Origin: Janthinobacterium sp. BJB426
GTDB taxonomy: Bacteria > Pseudomonadota > Gammaproteobacteria > Burkholderiales > Burkholderiaceae_D
Length of the DNA: 64,000 bases
Direction of reading: 5' to 3'
NCBI RefSeq assembly: GCF_002735705.1
Contig: NZ_PDZL01000005.1
Span: 62,001 to 126,000 of the forward strand
Shown here: positions 44,858 to 54,399 of the stretch, in pieces
Layout: the number at the start of each line of letters is the position of its first letter
Position numbering within the stretch: the first letter of the stretch is position 1
The notes under the pieces: generated by a model
The model's database searches: none
What the model saw: only the letters and a program-made list of their open reading frames with translations
Told to the model about the DNA's origin: nothing
Made by a program: the position numbers and the translations under genes

Positions 44858-47758
44858 ATGTCCGATCAAAACAAGCCAGCCACGCCCAAACAGAACAAGA
44901 AGCCTGAAAGCAAATACCCGGTCAACATGACGGAAACCCCGTTCCCGATGCGCGGCGACATGGCCAAGCGCGAGCCGCAATGGGTACAGCAATGGCAAGA
45001 CAAGAAAATTTATGAGCGCGTGCGCAAGGCTGCCGCCGGCCGTCCAAAATTCATCCTGCATGACGGCCCGCCGTACGCGAATGGCGATATCCACCTGGGC
45101 CACGCCGTCAACAAGATCCTGAAAGACATGGTCGTCAAGTCGCGCTCGCTGGCCGGCTTCGACGCGCCGTATGTGCCGGGCTGGGATTGCCACGGCATGC
45201 CGATCGAGATCCAGATCGAAAAACTGCACGGCAAGAACCTGCCGACGGCCGAAGTGCTGGAAAAGGCGCGCGCCTACGCCAACGTGCAGGTCGAGCGCCA
45301 GAAAAAGGACTTTATCCGCCTGGGCGTGCTGGGCGAGTGGGACAACCCATACCTGACCATGGCGCATGGCAATGAAGCGGACGAATTGCGCGCGCTGGGC
45401 AAGCTGCTGGAAAAAGGCTATGTCTACCGCGGCCTGAAACCCGTCAACTGGTGTTTCGACTGCCAGTCGGCGCTGGCCGAGGCGGAAGTGGAATACGCGG
45501 AAAAACGCGATCCCGCCATCGACGTCGGGTTCAAGTTCGCCGAGCCGGAAAAACTGGCGGCCGCCTTCGGCTTGCCATCGCTGCCGACCGATAACGGTTT
45601 CATCGTCATCTGGACCACCACGCCGTGGACCATCCCGTCGAACCAGGCGCTGAACGTGCACCCGGAAGTGAAATATTCGCTGGTGAAGACCGAGCGCGAT
45701 GGCCAGCCATTGCTGCTGATCCTGGCGCAAGACCTGGTCGTGTCCAGCCTGGCGCGCTTCAAGCTCGATGGCACGACCATCGCCACCTGCGACGGCGCGG
45801 CCCTGGCCGGCATCAGCTTCCGCCACCCGCTGCATGCGGCCGACGCTTTCTACGACCGTCTGTCGCCTTTGTACCTGGCCGAATACGTGACCACGGAAAG
45901 CGGCACGGGCGTGGTGCACTCGGCGCCAGCCTACGGCCTGGACGACTTCATCTCGTGCAAGGCGCACGGCATGAAGGATGACGACATCATCAAGCCCGTC
46001 ATGGGCGACGGCAAGTTCGCCTCGACCCTCCCCCTGTTCGGCGGCATGACCATCTGGGAAGCTTCTAAGCCGATCTGCAACGCCCTGCGCGAAGCGGGCG
46101 CGCTGTTCGAAGTCAAGATGTTCGACCACAGCTACATGCATTGCTGGCGCCATAAGACGCCAATCATCTACCGCGCCACCTCGCAGTGGTTCGCCGGCAT
46201 GGACGTGACGCCAAAGGACGGCGGCGCGACCCTGCGCGAGACGGCCTTGAAAGGCATCGCCAATACCGAGTTCTTCCCGGACTGGGGCCAGGCGCGCCTG
46301 CACGGCATGATCGCCAACCGTCCCGACTGGACCCTGTCGCGCCAGCGCCAGTGGGGCGTGCCGATGGCCTTCATCGTGCACAAGGAAACGGGCGACCTGC
46401 ATCCGCGCACGCCGGAACTGCTGGAGCAAGTGGCCAAGCTGATCGAAAAAGACGGCATCGAGGCATGGCAGGCGCTGGACTTGCAAGACCTGATCGGCGA
46501 CGAAGCGGCCATCTACGCGAAGAACAAGGACACGCTGGACGTATGGTTCGATTCCGGCGCCACGCACCAGACGGTGCTGGGCGGCCCGCAAGGCCACGGT
46601 TCGCACTCGACGCAGCTGCAATTCCCGGCCGACCTGTACCTGGAAGGTTCGGACCAGCATCGCGGCTGGTTCCACTCGTCGCTGCTCGTGTCGTCGATGC
46701 TGAATGGCCGCCCGCCATATAAAGCTCTGCTGACGCACGGCTTCACGGTCGATGGCGAAGGCAAGAAGATGTCGAAGTCGCTGGGTAACACCCTGGCGCC
46801 GCAAAAGATCTCGGACACCCTGGGCGCGGACATCCTGCGCCTGTGGATCGCCTCGACCGACTACACGGGCGAGCTGTCGATCTCCGACGAAATCCTGAAA
46901 CGCGTGACGGAATCGTATCGCCGCATCCGCAACACCCTGCGCTTCCTGCTGGCCAATACGTCGGACTTCAATCCGGCCACGGACGCCGTACCTGTCGCGG
47001 AAATGTTCGAAATCGACCGCTATGCGCTGGCCAACATGGCCTCGCTGCAAACGCAGATCGAGAACAACTACGCGCGCTACGAATTCCACCCGGTGGTCTC
47101 GAAGCTGCAGACGTACTGCTCGGAAGACCTGGGCGGCTTCTATCTGGACATCCTGAAGGACCGTTTGTACACCTCCGGCCTGACGTCGCACGCGCGCCGT
47201 TCGGCGCAGACGGCCCTGTGGCACATCACGCAAAGCCTGCTGCGCCTGATGGCCCCGGCCCTGTCGTTCACGGCCGAAGAAGCGTGGGCCGTCTTCGCCG
47301 GAGCGGATGCCTATGCCGCCAGCGATGAAACCATCTTCACGCAAACCTGGTGGCAACTGCCGGAAGTTTCGGATGCGGCCGACCTGCTGGAGAAATACAC
47401 GGCCCTGCGCGCCGTGCGCACGGACGTTACCAAGCAGCTGGAAGACTTGCGCACCTCGGGCGCCATCGGTTCGTCGCTGCAGGCGGAACTGACGATCAAG
47501 GCCGCGCCGATGAAGTACAAGCTGTTGACCACCCTGGGCGACGACTTGAAGTTCGTCTTCATTACCTCGCAGGCAACCGTGGCCGAAGTGGCTGACGAAG
47601 CGGCCGAGGAAGTGGTCGTGGCCGCGTCGACGGCGCCGAAGTGCGAGCGCTGCTGGCACTACCGTGCGGACGTGGGCACGGACGCCGCGCATGCTACCCT
47701 GTGCGGCCGCTGCGTCAGCAATCTGTTTGGCGCGGGCGAGAAACGCCGCTTCGCATAA
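44858..47758 (+). CDS. ileS: Isoleucyl-tRNA synthetase
   Basis: The 966-residue class I synthetase has the HIGH motif as [11 protein letters not shown], the editing (CP1) domain with [16 protein letters not shown], the KMSKS motif [10 protein letters not shown] and a C-terminal zinc-binding region ([11 protein letters not shown]...LCGRCVSNL). These mark the bacterial type without the eukaryote-like C-terminal extension, so it is expected to be the mupirocin-sensitive form. The ATG at 44858 ([10 protein letters not shown]) has GAAG upstream; the longer ORF overlaps ribF without support. Confidence 0.97.
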   Translation: MSDQNKPATPKQNKKPESKYPVNMTETPFPMRGDMAKREPQWVQQWQDKKIYERVRKAAAGRPKFILHDGPPYANGDIHLGHAVNKILKDMVVKSRSLAGFDAPYVPGWDCHGMPIEIQIEKLHGKNLPTAEVLEKARAYANVQVERQKKDFIRLGVLGEWDNPYLTMAHGNEADELRALGKLLEKGYVYRGLKPVNWCFDCQSALAEAEVEYAEKRDPAIDVGFKFAEPEKLAAAFGLPSLPTDNGFIVIWTTTPWTIPSNQALNVHPEVKYSLVKTERDGQPLLLILAQDLVVSSLARFKLDGTTIATCDGAALAGISFRHPLHAADAFYDRLSPLYLAEYVTTESGTGVVHSAPAYGLDDFISCKAHGMKDDDIIKPVMGDGKFASTLPLFGGMTIWEASKPICNALREAGALFEVKMFDHSYMHCWRHKTPIIYRATSQWFAGMDVTPKDGGATLRETALKGIANTEFFPDWGQARLHGMIANRPDWTLSRQRQWGVPMAFIVHKETGDLHPRTPELLEQVAKLIEKDGIEAWQALDLQDLIGDEAAIYAKNKDTLDVWFDSGATHQTVLGGPQGHGSHSTQLQFPADLYLEGSDQHRGWFHSSLLVSSMLNGRPPYKALLTHGFTVDGEGKKMSKSLGNTLAPQKISDTLGADILRLWIASTDYTGELSISDEILKRVTESYRRIRNTLRFLLANTSDFNPATDAVPVAEMFEIDRYALANMASLQTQIENNYARYEFHPVVSKLQTYCSEDLGGFYLDILKDRLYTSGLTSHARRSAQTALWHITQSLLRLMAPALSFTAEEAWAVFAGADAYAASDETIFTQTWWQLPEVSDAADLLEKYTALRAVRTDVTKQLEDLRTSGAIGSSLQAELTIKAAPMKYKLLTTLGDDLKFVFITSQATVAEVADEAAEEVVVAASTAPKCERCWHYRADVGTDAAHATLCGRCVSNLFGAGEKRRFA

Positions 47759-47760
47759 AA

Positions 47761-47785
47761 CGGCGCGGGACAGGTTCCTGCGCCG
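47761..47785 (+). other. Hairpin 1 in the ileS-lspA gap
   Basis: CGGCGCGGGA and TCCTGCGCCG pair (10 bp, one G-T) immediately after the ileS stop. Confidence 0.5.
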
Positions 47786-47792
47786 CTTCCCA

Positions 47793-47820
47793 CCGCCGCT
47801 GCCCGCAAGGGCAGCGGCGG
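47793..47820 (+). other. Hairpin 2 in the ileS-lspA gap (12-bp stem, GCAA tetraloop)
   Basis: CCGCCGCTGCCC and GGGCAGCGGCGG form a perfect 12-bp stem closed by a stable GCAA tetraloop, 21 nt before the lspA ATG. No U-tract. Probably an mRNA stability or partial termination element within the operon. Confidence 0.55.
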
Positions 47821-47841
47821 CATTATCTTCCCTGGAAAAAT

Positions 47842-48351
47842 ATGGCCACTAAAAACCGTTTTTCATCGAAATCGTCGTCCTCGGCATCGCTCGTGCCCTG
47901 GCTGGGCATTGCCGCCATCGTCATCCTGTTCGACCAGATCACCAAGATCACGATCCTGAAGACCTTCCGCTATGCGCAAGAGATGGTCATCACCTCGTAT
48001 TTCAACCTGGTGCTCGCGTATAACAAGGGCGCCGCGTTCAGCTTCCTGTCGGACCAGGGCGGCTGGCAGCGCTATTTCTTCACCGGTATCGCCCTGGCGG
48101 CCGCCGTCTACATCATCTACCTGCTGAAAAAGCACGCCGGCCAGCGCATGTTCTGCTGGGCTCTGGCGCTGATCCTGGGTGGCGCGCTGGGCAACGCCAT
48201 CGACCGTCTGGTCTACGGCCACGTGGTCGACTTCCTCGACTTCCACTGGAAAAGCTGGGGCCATTTCCCCGCTTTCAATATCGCCGACAGCGCCATCTGC
48301 ATCGGCGCGGCCCTGTTCATCATCGATGAACTGCGCCGGGTAAACAAATAA
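47842..48351 (+). CDS. lspA: Lipoprotein signal peptidase LspA
   Basis: The 169-residue aspartyl protease has four membrane helices and the two catalytic regions [20 protein letters not shown] and [19 protein letters not shown]. LspA removes the signal peptide from prolipoproteins, such as the lipoprotein at 50075. The ATG at 47842 follows TGGAAA; the longer ORF overlaps ileS and is not supported. Confidence 0.96.
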   Translation: MATKNRFSSKSSSSASLVPWLGIAAIVILFDQITKITILKTFRYAQEMVITSYFNLVLAYNKGAAFSFLSDQGGWQRYFFTGIALAAAVYIIYLLKKHAGQRMFCWALALILGGALGNAIDRLVYGHVVDFLDFHWKSWGHFPAFNIADSAICIGAALFIIDELRRVNK

Positions 48352-48368
48352 ACACGCAGGAGAACGGC

Positions 48369-49589
48369 ATGGAATTGTCCGGCAAAAAAATCGTCCTGGG
48401 ACTCTCAGGCGGCGTCGCCTGCTACAAGGCGGCGGAACTGTGCCGCGCGCTGACAAAGGCCGGCGCCTCGGTGCAAGTGGTGATGACGGATGCGGCCAGC
48501 CACTTCATCACGGCCGTCACGATGCAGGCCCTGTCCGGCCACCCCGTGCACACGAGCCAGTGGGATGCGCGCATCGCCAACAACATGGCGCATATCGATT
48601 TGACGCGCCATGCGGACGCCATCCTGATCGCGCCGTGTTCGGCCGATTTTCTGCGCAAGCTGGCGCATGGCGTGTGCGACGACCTGCTGTCGACCCTGTG
48701 CCTGGCCCGTCCCTCCCACCTGCCCCTGCTGGTGGCGCCGGCCATGAATGTGGAAATGTGGAAGAACCCCGCCACACAGCGCAATGTGCAGCAGCTGCGC
48801 GACGACGGCATCAAGCTGTTTGGCCCGGCCGCCGGCGAACAGGCGTGCGGCGAAACGGGCCTGGGCCGCATGCTGGAACCGGAGCAATTGCTGACGGAGC
48901 TGATCGCCGCCTTCCAGCCGAAGGTATTGGCGGGCAAGCGCGTGCTGGTCACGGCCGGCCCCACCTTCGAGGCCATTGACCCCGTGCGCGGCATCACCAA
49001 TCTGTCCTCGGGCAAGATGGGCTATGCGGTGGCGCGCGCGGCGCGCGAAGCGGGCGCCGAGGTGCTGCTCATTTCCGGCCCGACGGCCCTGGATGCGCCC
49101 TTCGGCGTGCGCCGCATCGACGTGCAAAGCGCGCAGCAGATGCACGATGCCGTGCTGGCCCACGTCGACGGCCAGCATGTCTTCGTCGCCGTGGCCGCCG
49201 TGGCCGACTGGCGCGTGGCCAACGCCAGCGAACAAAAGATGAAAAAGCAGGCCGACGGCTCCGTGCCCGAACTGCAGTTCGCGCAAAATCCCGACATCCT
49301 GGCCACCGTGGCGGCACGCACCAACCTGGCCGGCTATCCCTACTGCGTGGGCTTTGCCGCCGAATCGGAAAACCTGGTGGAATTCGGCTCGACCAAGCGC
49401 GAGAAAAAGGGCATCCCCCTCCTGGTCGGCAATATCGGCCAGAACACCTTTGGCCAGGACGACAACACCATCATCCTGTTCGACGAAGAAGGCCATACCG
49501 TGCTGCCGCGCGCCTCGAAACTGAACCTGGCGCGCCAGCTGATTTCGGAAATCTCGAAGCGGCTGGCAAAAAATTCACTGCTCAAATAA
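48369..49589 (+). CDS. coaBC: Bifunctional phosphopantothenoylcysteine decarboxylase / phosphopantothenate-cysteine ligase
   Basis: CoaBC performs two steps of coenzyme A synthesis. The N-terminal flavoprotein domain has [14 protein letters not shown], the APAMNVEMW segment and the catalytic-cysteine region [12 protein letters not shown]. The C-terminal synthetase domain has [27 protein letters not shown] and [10 protein letters not shown]. The length (406 residues) is normal. AGGAGAACGGC precedes the start, 17 nt after lspA. Confidence 0.97.
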   Translation: MELSGKKIVLGLSGGVACYKAAELCRALTKAGASVQVVMTDAASHFITAVTMQALSGHPVHTSQWDARIANNMAHIDLTRHADAILIAPCSADFLRKLAHGVCDDLLSTLCLARPSHLPLLVAPAMNVEMWKNPATQRNVQQLRDDGIKLFGPAAGEQACGETGLGRMLEPEQLLTELIAAFQPKVLAGKRVLVTAGPTFEAIDPVRGITNLSSGKMGYAVARAAREAGAEVLLISGPTALDAPFGVRRIDVQSAQQMHDAVLAHVDGQHVFVAVAAVADWRVANASEQKMKKQADGSVPELQFAQNPDILATVAARTNLAGYPYCVGFAAESENLVEFGSTKREKKGIPLLVGNIGQNTFGQDDNTIILFDEEGHTVLPRASKLNLARQLISEISKRLAKNSLLK

Positions 49590-49614
49590 TCCATTTTTAG
49601 ACGACTTAGCTTCA

Positions 49615-50064
49615 ATGAAAAATATCGACATCAAGATCCTCGACGCCCGCATGAAAGAACTGCTGCCGGCCTACGCCACACCGGGCAGCGCCGGCCTGGA
49701 CCTGCGCGCCTGCATCGATGAAGCGATCACCATCGAAGCCGGCCAGACCGTGCTCATTCCCACCGGCCTGGCCATCCACATCGGCGACCCGTCGTATGCG
49801 GCCATGATCCTGCCGCGCAGCGGCATGGGCCACAAAAACGGCATCGTATTGGGGAATCTGGTAGGCTTGATCGACTCCGACTACCAGGGCCAGCTGATGG
49901 TATCGACCTGGAACCGGGGCCAGAGCGCTTTCACGCTCAACCCCATGGAACGCCTGGCGCAACTGATTATCGTGCCGGTACTGCAAGTGGGCTTTAACGT
50001 CGTCGAGGAATTCGGCGACAGCGAACGCGGTGTTGGCGGTTTCGGCAGCACCGGCAAACATTAA
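49615..50064 (+). CDS. dut: Deoxyuridine 5'-triphosphate nucleotidohydrolase (dUTPase)
   Basis: The trimeric dUTPase is 149 residues with motifs 1-5: [47 protein letters not shown] and [10 protein letters not shown]. It prevents uracil incorporation into DNA and supplies dUMP for thymidylate. The coaBC-dut pairing is widely conserved in proteobacteria. Confidence 0.97.
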   Translation: MKNIDIKILDARMKELLPAYATPGSAGLDLRACIDEAITIEAGQTVLIPTGLAIHIGDPSYAAMILPRSGMGHKNGIVLGNLVGLIDSDYQGQLMVSTWNRGQSAFTLNPMERLAQLIIVPVLQVGFNVVEEFGDSERGVGGFGSTGKH

Positions 50065-50074
50065 GGATTTTCTT

Positions 50075-51178
50075 ATGCCAGGTTTCCGCCATCTGATCCC
50101 AGCCCCGACTTCGCTGCGCCATCTGGCCTCGCCACTGCTGGTGGCTTGCGTTGCCCTTCTCTCTGCCTGCACCACGCCAACGACGAATGTCAGCGGCCCG
50201 TTCAACGTGGTGCCGGCGCCCGATGCGCCCGCCCCGACGGCGCAGCAAAAGGCGGCGCAGGACGAACTGGTGAAGATGGTGGCGCTGCAGGACCGCCTGT
50301 CGAAAGTCTCGGCGCCCCTGCTGATCAACAATGCGGACCTGTGCAAGACGTATGCGCGCAACCTGCTGGGCTTCACGGCGCAGAACAAGTATTCCTACCC
50401 TGGCATCTATGCCGACGCGGCGCAGGCGGCCCTCGGCTACGGCGAACAGATGCAGGTTTCCGGCGTCTTGCCGGGCAGCGGCGCCGCGCGCGCCGGCTTG
50501 CGCAAGGGCGACGGCTTGCTGGCCGCCGAAGGCAAGCCGCTGCCGGCCGGCCCGAAAGCGGAAGGCCCGTTCGGCGCCATCGTCGGCCCGCTGGCCTCGA
50601 AAAGCGCGAGCCTGAACATGACCATCGCCCGCGACGGCCAGCAGCAGGACCTGAAAATTCCCGTCACGCGCGCCTGCGCCTTCCGCGTCGCCCTGGGCAA
50701 TGCGGACAATATCAACGCCTACTCGGACGGCGCGCGCATCATGCTCACGCGCGGCATGGTGAATGCGGCGCAAAACGACGAAGGCATCGCCTTCGTGATC
50801 GCCCGCGAAATGGCGCACAACATCCTCGACCACGCGCGCAGCCAGCGCACGGCAGGCACGGCCGGCAGCATCATCGACAGCCTGGGCGCCGTACAGCCTG
50901 ATGTATCGATGCTGACGGGTGCCGCCGGCATCAAGGCCATGCCGCAGGAACTCGACGTGCAAGCCGACACCCTGGCCATCTACCTGCTGGCGCGCGCCGG
51001 CTACAACGTCGACAACGCCGCCCGCTTCTGGCAACGCCTGGCCGCGCAAGTGCCGGCCACGGTCGCCAATGGCTACACGGCCCTGCACCCTGGCACCAAC
51101 TCACGCATGGCCGCCGTCAACCGCGCCGTCATCGACGTGCGCGCCAAGCAGGCAGCGAAAAAGCCGCTGAAGCCTTAA
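50075..51178 (+). CDS. M48-like lipoprotein with degenerate zinc site
   Basis: A 367-residue predicted lipoprotein: signal peptide ending in the lipobox LLSAC (Cys32). A PDZ-like segment (residues ~125-195, VSGVLPGSGAARAGLRKGDGLLA) precedes an M48 peptidase-like domain. The expected HExxH zinc helix reads VIAREMAHNILDH, so the first zinc histidine is Arg244. The third ligand in the usual ExxxD motif is Asp294 (DVQAD), not Glu. Catalysis is therefore unlikely unless another residue compensates. AAGGA is eight bases before the ATG at 50075, 10 nt after dut. Active family members are BepA/LoiP-like envelope proteases. Confidence 0.8.
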   Translation: MPGFRHLIPAPTSLRHLASPLLVACVALLSACTTPTTNVSGPFNVVPAPDAPAPTAQQKAAQDELVKMVALQDRLSKVSAPLLINNADLCKTYARNLLGFTAQNKYSYPGIYADAAQAALGYGEQMQVSGVLPGSGAARAGLRKGDGLLAAEGKPLPAGPKAEGPFGAIVGPLASKSASLNMTIARDGQQQDLKIPVTRACAFRVALGNADNINAYSDGARIMLTRGMVNAAQNDEGIAFVIAREMAHNILDHARSQRTAGTAGSIIDSLGAVQPDVSMLTGAAGIKAMPQELDVQADTLAIYLLARAGYNVDNAARFWQRLAAQVPATVANGYTALHPGTNSRMAAVNRAVIDVRAKQAAKKPLKP

Positions 51179-51192
51179 CGCAGCAGGTTTGG

Positions 51193-51333
51193 TCAGGCGC
51201 CGGGGAAGTTCGGGAAGTAGGTGCCCATGACCCATGTGAGGGCGCCGCAAAATACCACTGCCAGGAACAGGGCGATGAGCAGTTTGCCAAACTTGGGAAT
51301 GCCGTCGTCTTGCGTCTTTTGGTCGTTCGACAT
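51193..51333 (-). CDS. 46-residue single-pass membrane protein
   Basis: A short minus-strand gene, 46 codons plus stop. The protein has a charged N-terminus (MSNDQKTQDDGIPKFGK), one transmembrane helix (residues ~18-37, LLIALFLAVVFCGALTWVMG) and a short aromatic tail (TYFPNFPGA). GGAG lies about eight bases upstream of the ATG at 51333. It is convergent with the M48-like gene, 14 bp away, and divergent from xdhC. A TATACT -10-like hexamer lies near 51364-51369 on the minus strand. I do not recognise a family. Start, RBS, composition and helix make it a credible small membrane protein. Confidence 0.7.
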   Translation of the reverse strand: MSNDQKTQDDGIPKFGKLLIALFLAVVFCGALTWVMGTYFPNFPGA

Positions 51334-51431
51334 GAAAACTCTCCGCAGGCTGTTGGAGAGCGTAGTATAGCCACAATATTGAAGAATATTCCATACTTTG
51401 CCGCCTACCTGCGGCTTTCCTTTCGCGGCCC

Positions 51432-52439
51432 ATGGACAGCATCGACCTTGAAGTTCTGAAAACCAGCGCCGCCTGGCTCGCCGCCGGCCACCGCTGCGAA
51501 CTCGTCACCGTCATCAAGACCTGGGGTTCCAGCCCCCGCCCCGTGGGCGCCACCCTGGCCATCTGCGACGATGGCACGGTAGTCGGTTCCGTCTCCGGCG
51601 GCTGCATCGAAGATGATTTGATCGACACCGTGCGCGTGCACGGCATCGTGCGCACACAGCCCGACATCGTCAGCTACGGCATCAGCGCCGACGAGGCGCA
51701 CCGCTTCGGCCTGCCCTGCGGCGGCACCATCGAGCTGGCCATCGAGCCGCTGCATGCTGACAGCCGCGTGGCCGAACTGCTGGCGCGCCTGGAAGCGCAT
51801 GAACTGGTCGAACGCCGCCTCGACCTGCACAGCGGCGCCGTCACCCTGCAGCGCGCCACGCCGGGCGCCGTGCTGGCCCTGGAAAACGGCGTACTCACCA
51901 CGCAACATGGCCCGCGCTGGCGCTTGCTGATCATCGGCGCCAGCCAATTGTCGCGCTTCGTGGCGCAGATCGCCACGGCCATGGATTACCACGTCATCGT
52001 CTGCGACCCGCGCGAGGAATACCGGGGCGGCTGGAACGTGCCGGGCGTGCCCCTGCTGCACGCCATGCCGGACGACCTCGTGCTGGAATTAAAGCTCGAC
52101 AGCCGCAGCGCCGTCGTCGCCCTCACGCACGATCCCAAGCTCGACGACCTGGCCCTGATGGAAGCATTGAAATCGCCCGCGTTTTACGTGGGCGCCATCG
52201 GCTCGCGCGCGAACAACGCCAAGCGCCGCGAACGGCTGCTGCAGTTCGACGTCAGCGCGGAACAGCTGGCGCGCCTGCATGGCCCCATCGGCCTGTACAT
52301 CGGCAGCAAAACGCCGGCCGAAATCGCCATTTCCATCCTGGCCGAACTGACGGCCGTGAAAAATGGCGTGCCCGACGCCCTGCAGATCCAGCACGCGGCG
52401 GCCCTGAGCCCGCCCACTACCGACATCTGCGCGCGCTAA
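51432..52439 (+). CDS. XdhC/CoxI-family molybdenum-enzyme maturation factor
   Basis: XdhC-type proteins bind and sulfurate the molybdenum cofactor before insertion into xanthine-dehydrogenase-family enzymes. The 335-residue protein shows the N-terminal XdhC/CoxI motif (VTVIKTWGSSPRPVGATLAI, GSVSGGCIEDDLI) and the C-terminal Rossmann-like domain (LLIIGASQLSRFVAQIA, VALTHDPKLDDLAL, YVGAIGSRANNAKRRERL, GLYIGSKTPAEIAISILAEL). The likely client is the hydroxylase at 58119-60898, with the cofactor made by genes at 17-20 kb. Confidence 0.93.
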   Translation: MDSIDLEVLKTSAAWLAAGHRCELVTVIKTWGSSPRPVGATLAICDDGTVVGSVSGGCIEDDLIDTVRVHGIVRTQPDIVSYGISADEAHRFGLPCGGTIELAIEPLHADSRVAELLARLEAHELVERRLDLHSGAVTLQRATPGAVLALENGVLTTQHGPRWRLLIIGASQLSRFVAQIATAMDYHVIVCDPREEYRGGWNVPGVPLLHAMPDDLVLELKLDSRSAVVALTHDPKLDDLALMEALKSPAFYVGAIGSRANNAKRRERLLQFDVSAEQLARLHGPIGLYIGSKTPAEIAISILAELTAVKNGVPDALQIQHAAALSPPTTDICAR

Positions 52440-52509
52440 GGCACAAAGCAAGAAACGCGGTGCGCCCGCATCGCTCCCCTGATACCGTCCCTGACTTTGG
52501 CCCCCCACC

Positions 52510-53427
52510 ATGACCCTGCTGCACTGGATTCTCCCCCTGCCCGCCGGCTACCGCCGCGACGACGTCATCGCCTTCCACAGCCGCGACGGGGAAGCCGTGG
52601 CCGAACAAGTCACGCCGACTGGCCTGCGCAAGGGCATCCTGCTGCAAGGCGTGCCGGTCGTGCTGGATGTGGCCTTCACGGACGCTGCCGCCATCTGCCG
52701 CGCCGAGATCGATGGCGATGGCGTTTGCGACCTTGAAACACCGCTGCACAGTGCCCTGCTCAATATCCTCGGCCTGCGCATCGATCCGCAGCCGTTTGCG
52801 CAATTGGCCGCCGGCGACCCGCTGCTGGCGCCTTTGGTCCGCGTCAATCCGGGCTTGCGCATCGTGCAATCGGCCAGCCCCTTCGAGGCCCTGACCTGGG
52901 CCATCATCGGCCAGCAGATCAACCTGCCGTTCGCCATCGCCCTGCGCCGCACTTTCATCTTGCAGGCAGGGCACCGGCATGGCAGCGGCTTGTGGTGCTA
53001 CCCGGAGGCGCGCGACGTGGCGCGGCTATCCGTCGAGGACTTGACCAGCCGCAAATTCTCGCGCGCCAAGGCGGAAACCGTGCTGCGCCTGGCACATCTC
53101 GTCAATGACGGGGAACTGTCGCTGGAGCTGCCGCCCTCCGGCGACGTGGCGGCGATGTCGCAGGCGCTGCTGGCCGTGAAGGGCATCGGTCCGTGGACCG
53201 TCAACTACGCGCTGCTGCGCGGCTACGGCTATGCCGACTGCTCGCTGCATGGCGACGTGGCCATCCGCGCCGCCCTGCAAAAACTGCTCGGCGAAGAGGT
53301 CAAACCGGACATGGCGCGCACGGAACAGTGGCTGCGCCAGTACGCGCCGCACCGCACCATGGCGGCCGCCCACCTGTGGGCCAGCCTGCACGCGCCGGAA
53401 AAAAATATTTTGCCTGTCGGGGAATAA
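52510..53427 (+). CDS. alkA: DNA-3-methyladenine glycosylase II (AlkA type)
   Basis: The 305-residue base-excision enzyme has an N-terminal AlkA-like domain and the HhH-GPD core: FEALTWAIIGQQINL, helix-hairpin-helix LLAVKGIGPWTVNYALLRGYG and the catalytic-aspartate segment SLHGDVAIRAAL. It removes alkylated bases from DNA. It lacks the Ada-like N-terminal extension present in some actinobacterial proteins. It is followed by the COG4315 gene across 57 nt. Confidence 0.9.
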   Translation: MTLLHWILPLPAGYRRDDVIAFHSRDGEAVAEQVTPTGLRKGILLQGVPVVLDVAFTDAAAICRAEIDGDGVCDLETPLHSALLNILGLRIDPQPFAQLAAGDPLLAPLVRVNPGLRIVQSASPFEALTWAIIGQQINLPFAIALRRTFILQAGHRHGSGLWCYPEARDVARLSVEDLTSRKFSRAKAETVLRLAHLVNDGELSLELPPSGDVAAMSQALLAVKGIGPWTVNYALLRGYGYADCSLHGDVAIRAALQKLLGEEVKPDMARTEQWLRQYAPHRTMAAAHLWASLHAPEKNILPVGE

Positions 53428-53484
53428 ACGGCAGGCGACAGGCGTCTATCCCTTGCAAGCCCTCAAAACCTCAAGGAGACCATC

Positions 53485-53856
53485 ATGCGCTTTACTACTT
53501 TTGCCGCCACCGCCCTTTTCACCGCCTTGTCCGCCCCGCTGGCTTTCGCCGCCGACGTCATGCCCGCCAACGGCATGCTGGTCAACGCCAGCGGCATGAC
53601 TGTGTACGTGTTTGACAAGGATGTCGCCGACAGCGGCAAGAGCGCCTGCAGCGGCGGCTGCCTGGTGGCCTGGCCCGCCGTCATCGCCACCGAAGCGGCT
53701 CCCGACGCCCCGTATGGCAGCATCAAGCGCGACGACAACGGCGCCATGCAGCTGACCTACAAGGGCAAGCCCCTGTATTTGTACAAGGAAGACAAGAAAC
53801 CGGGCGACGTGGCTGGCGACAATTTCAAGAACGTGTGGCACGTCGTCAAGCCTTAA
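53485..53856 (+). CDS. Secreted COG4315-like protein (Yx(FWY)xxD motif)
   Basis: A 123-residue secreted protein: signal peptide MRFTTFAATALFTALSAPLAFA, then two repeats of the motif characteristic of COG4315 proteins, VYVFDKD near residue 40 and LYLYKEDKKPGD near residue 97. The segment SACSGGCLVAWP is also typical. The function of the family is unknown. AAGGAG precedes the ATG. It sits immediately before an ECF sigma / anti-sigma pair on the same strand, 21 nt away, so a shared regulon is likely. Confidence 0.85.
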   Translation: MRFTTFAATALFTALSAPLAFAADVMPANGMLVNASGMTVYVFDKDVADSGKSACSGGCLVAWPAVIATEAAPDAPYGSIKRDDNGAMQLTYKGKPLYLYKEDKKPGDVAGDNFKNVWHVVKP

Positions 53857-53877
53857 GCTCACTATCCCGTCGCCACG

Positions 53878-54399
53878 ATGACCACGCAAGAGGACAGCCG
53901 CCAGCTGCAAGCGTGCCTGCCCGGCCTGCGCCGCTATGCGCGCGCGCTGGCGGGCGCCGCGCACGCGGACGACCTGGTGCAGGACACCGTGGAGCGGGCC
54001 TGGCGCAAATTCGACCAGTGGCAACGGGGCGGCGAGATGCGGCCCTGGCTGTTTTCCATCATGCATAACCTGCACGTGGACCAGTTGCGCCGCCCCGGCC
54101 TGGCGCTGCAGGAGCTCGACGACGACACCCTCCTGCCCGCGCCGGAGCGCGCGCCGGGGCAAGCCATCGCCATCGGCGAAATGGATGCGGCGCTGGCCCG
54201 TTTACCGCTGGGGCAGCGCGAAGTCATCCTGCTTGTCGCGCTCGAGCAGATGCCGTACGAGCAGGTGGCGTCCACCCTGGGCATCCCTGTCGGCACCGTC
54301 ATGTCGAGGTTGTCGCGCGGGCGCGAGCGGCTGCGCGAACTGCTCGACGGCCGCCCCGCCGGCAGCCATGGCGCCCCCACCCTGAAAGTCGTGAAATGA
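53878..54399 (+). CDS. ECF RNA polymerase sigma factor
   Basis: A 173-residue sigma-70 family factor with region 2 (YARALAGAAHADDLVQDTVERAWRK, MRPWLFSIMHNLHVDQLRR) and region 4 (LPLGQREVILLVALEQMPYEQVASTLGIPVGTVMSRLSRGRERLR). The short linker and absence of region 3 define an ECF factor. It overlaps the anti-sigma gene by ATGA, so the two are coupled. The target promoters are not identified. Confidence 0.92.
   Translation: MTTQEDSRQLQACLPGLRRYARALAGAAHADDLVQDTVERAWRKFDQWQRGGEMRPWLFSIMHNLHVDQLRRPGLALQELDDDTLLPAPERAPGQAIAIGEMDAALARLPLGQREVILLVALEQMPYEQVASTLGIPVGTVMSRLSRGRERLRELLDGRPAGSHGAPTLKVVK

Noticed and set aside
44846-47692. 948-codon open frame on the minus strand opposite ileS
   Set aside because: A complete antisense shadow of ileS with Arg/Gln/His/Val-rich composition and no protein family features.
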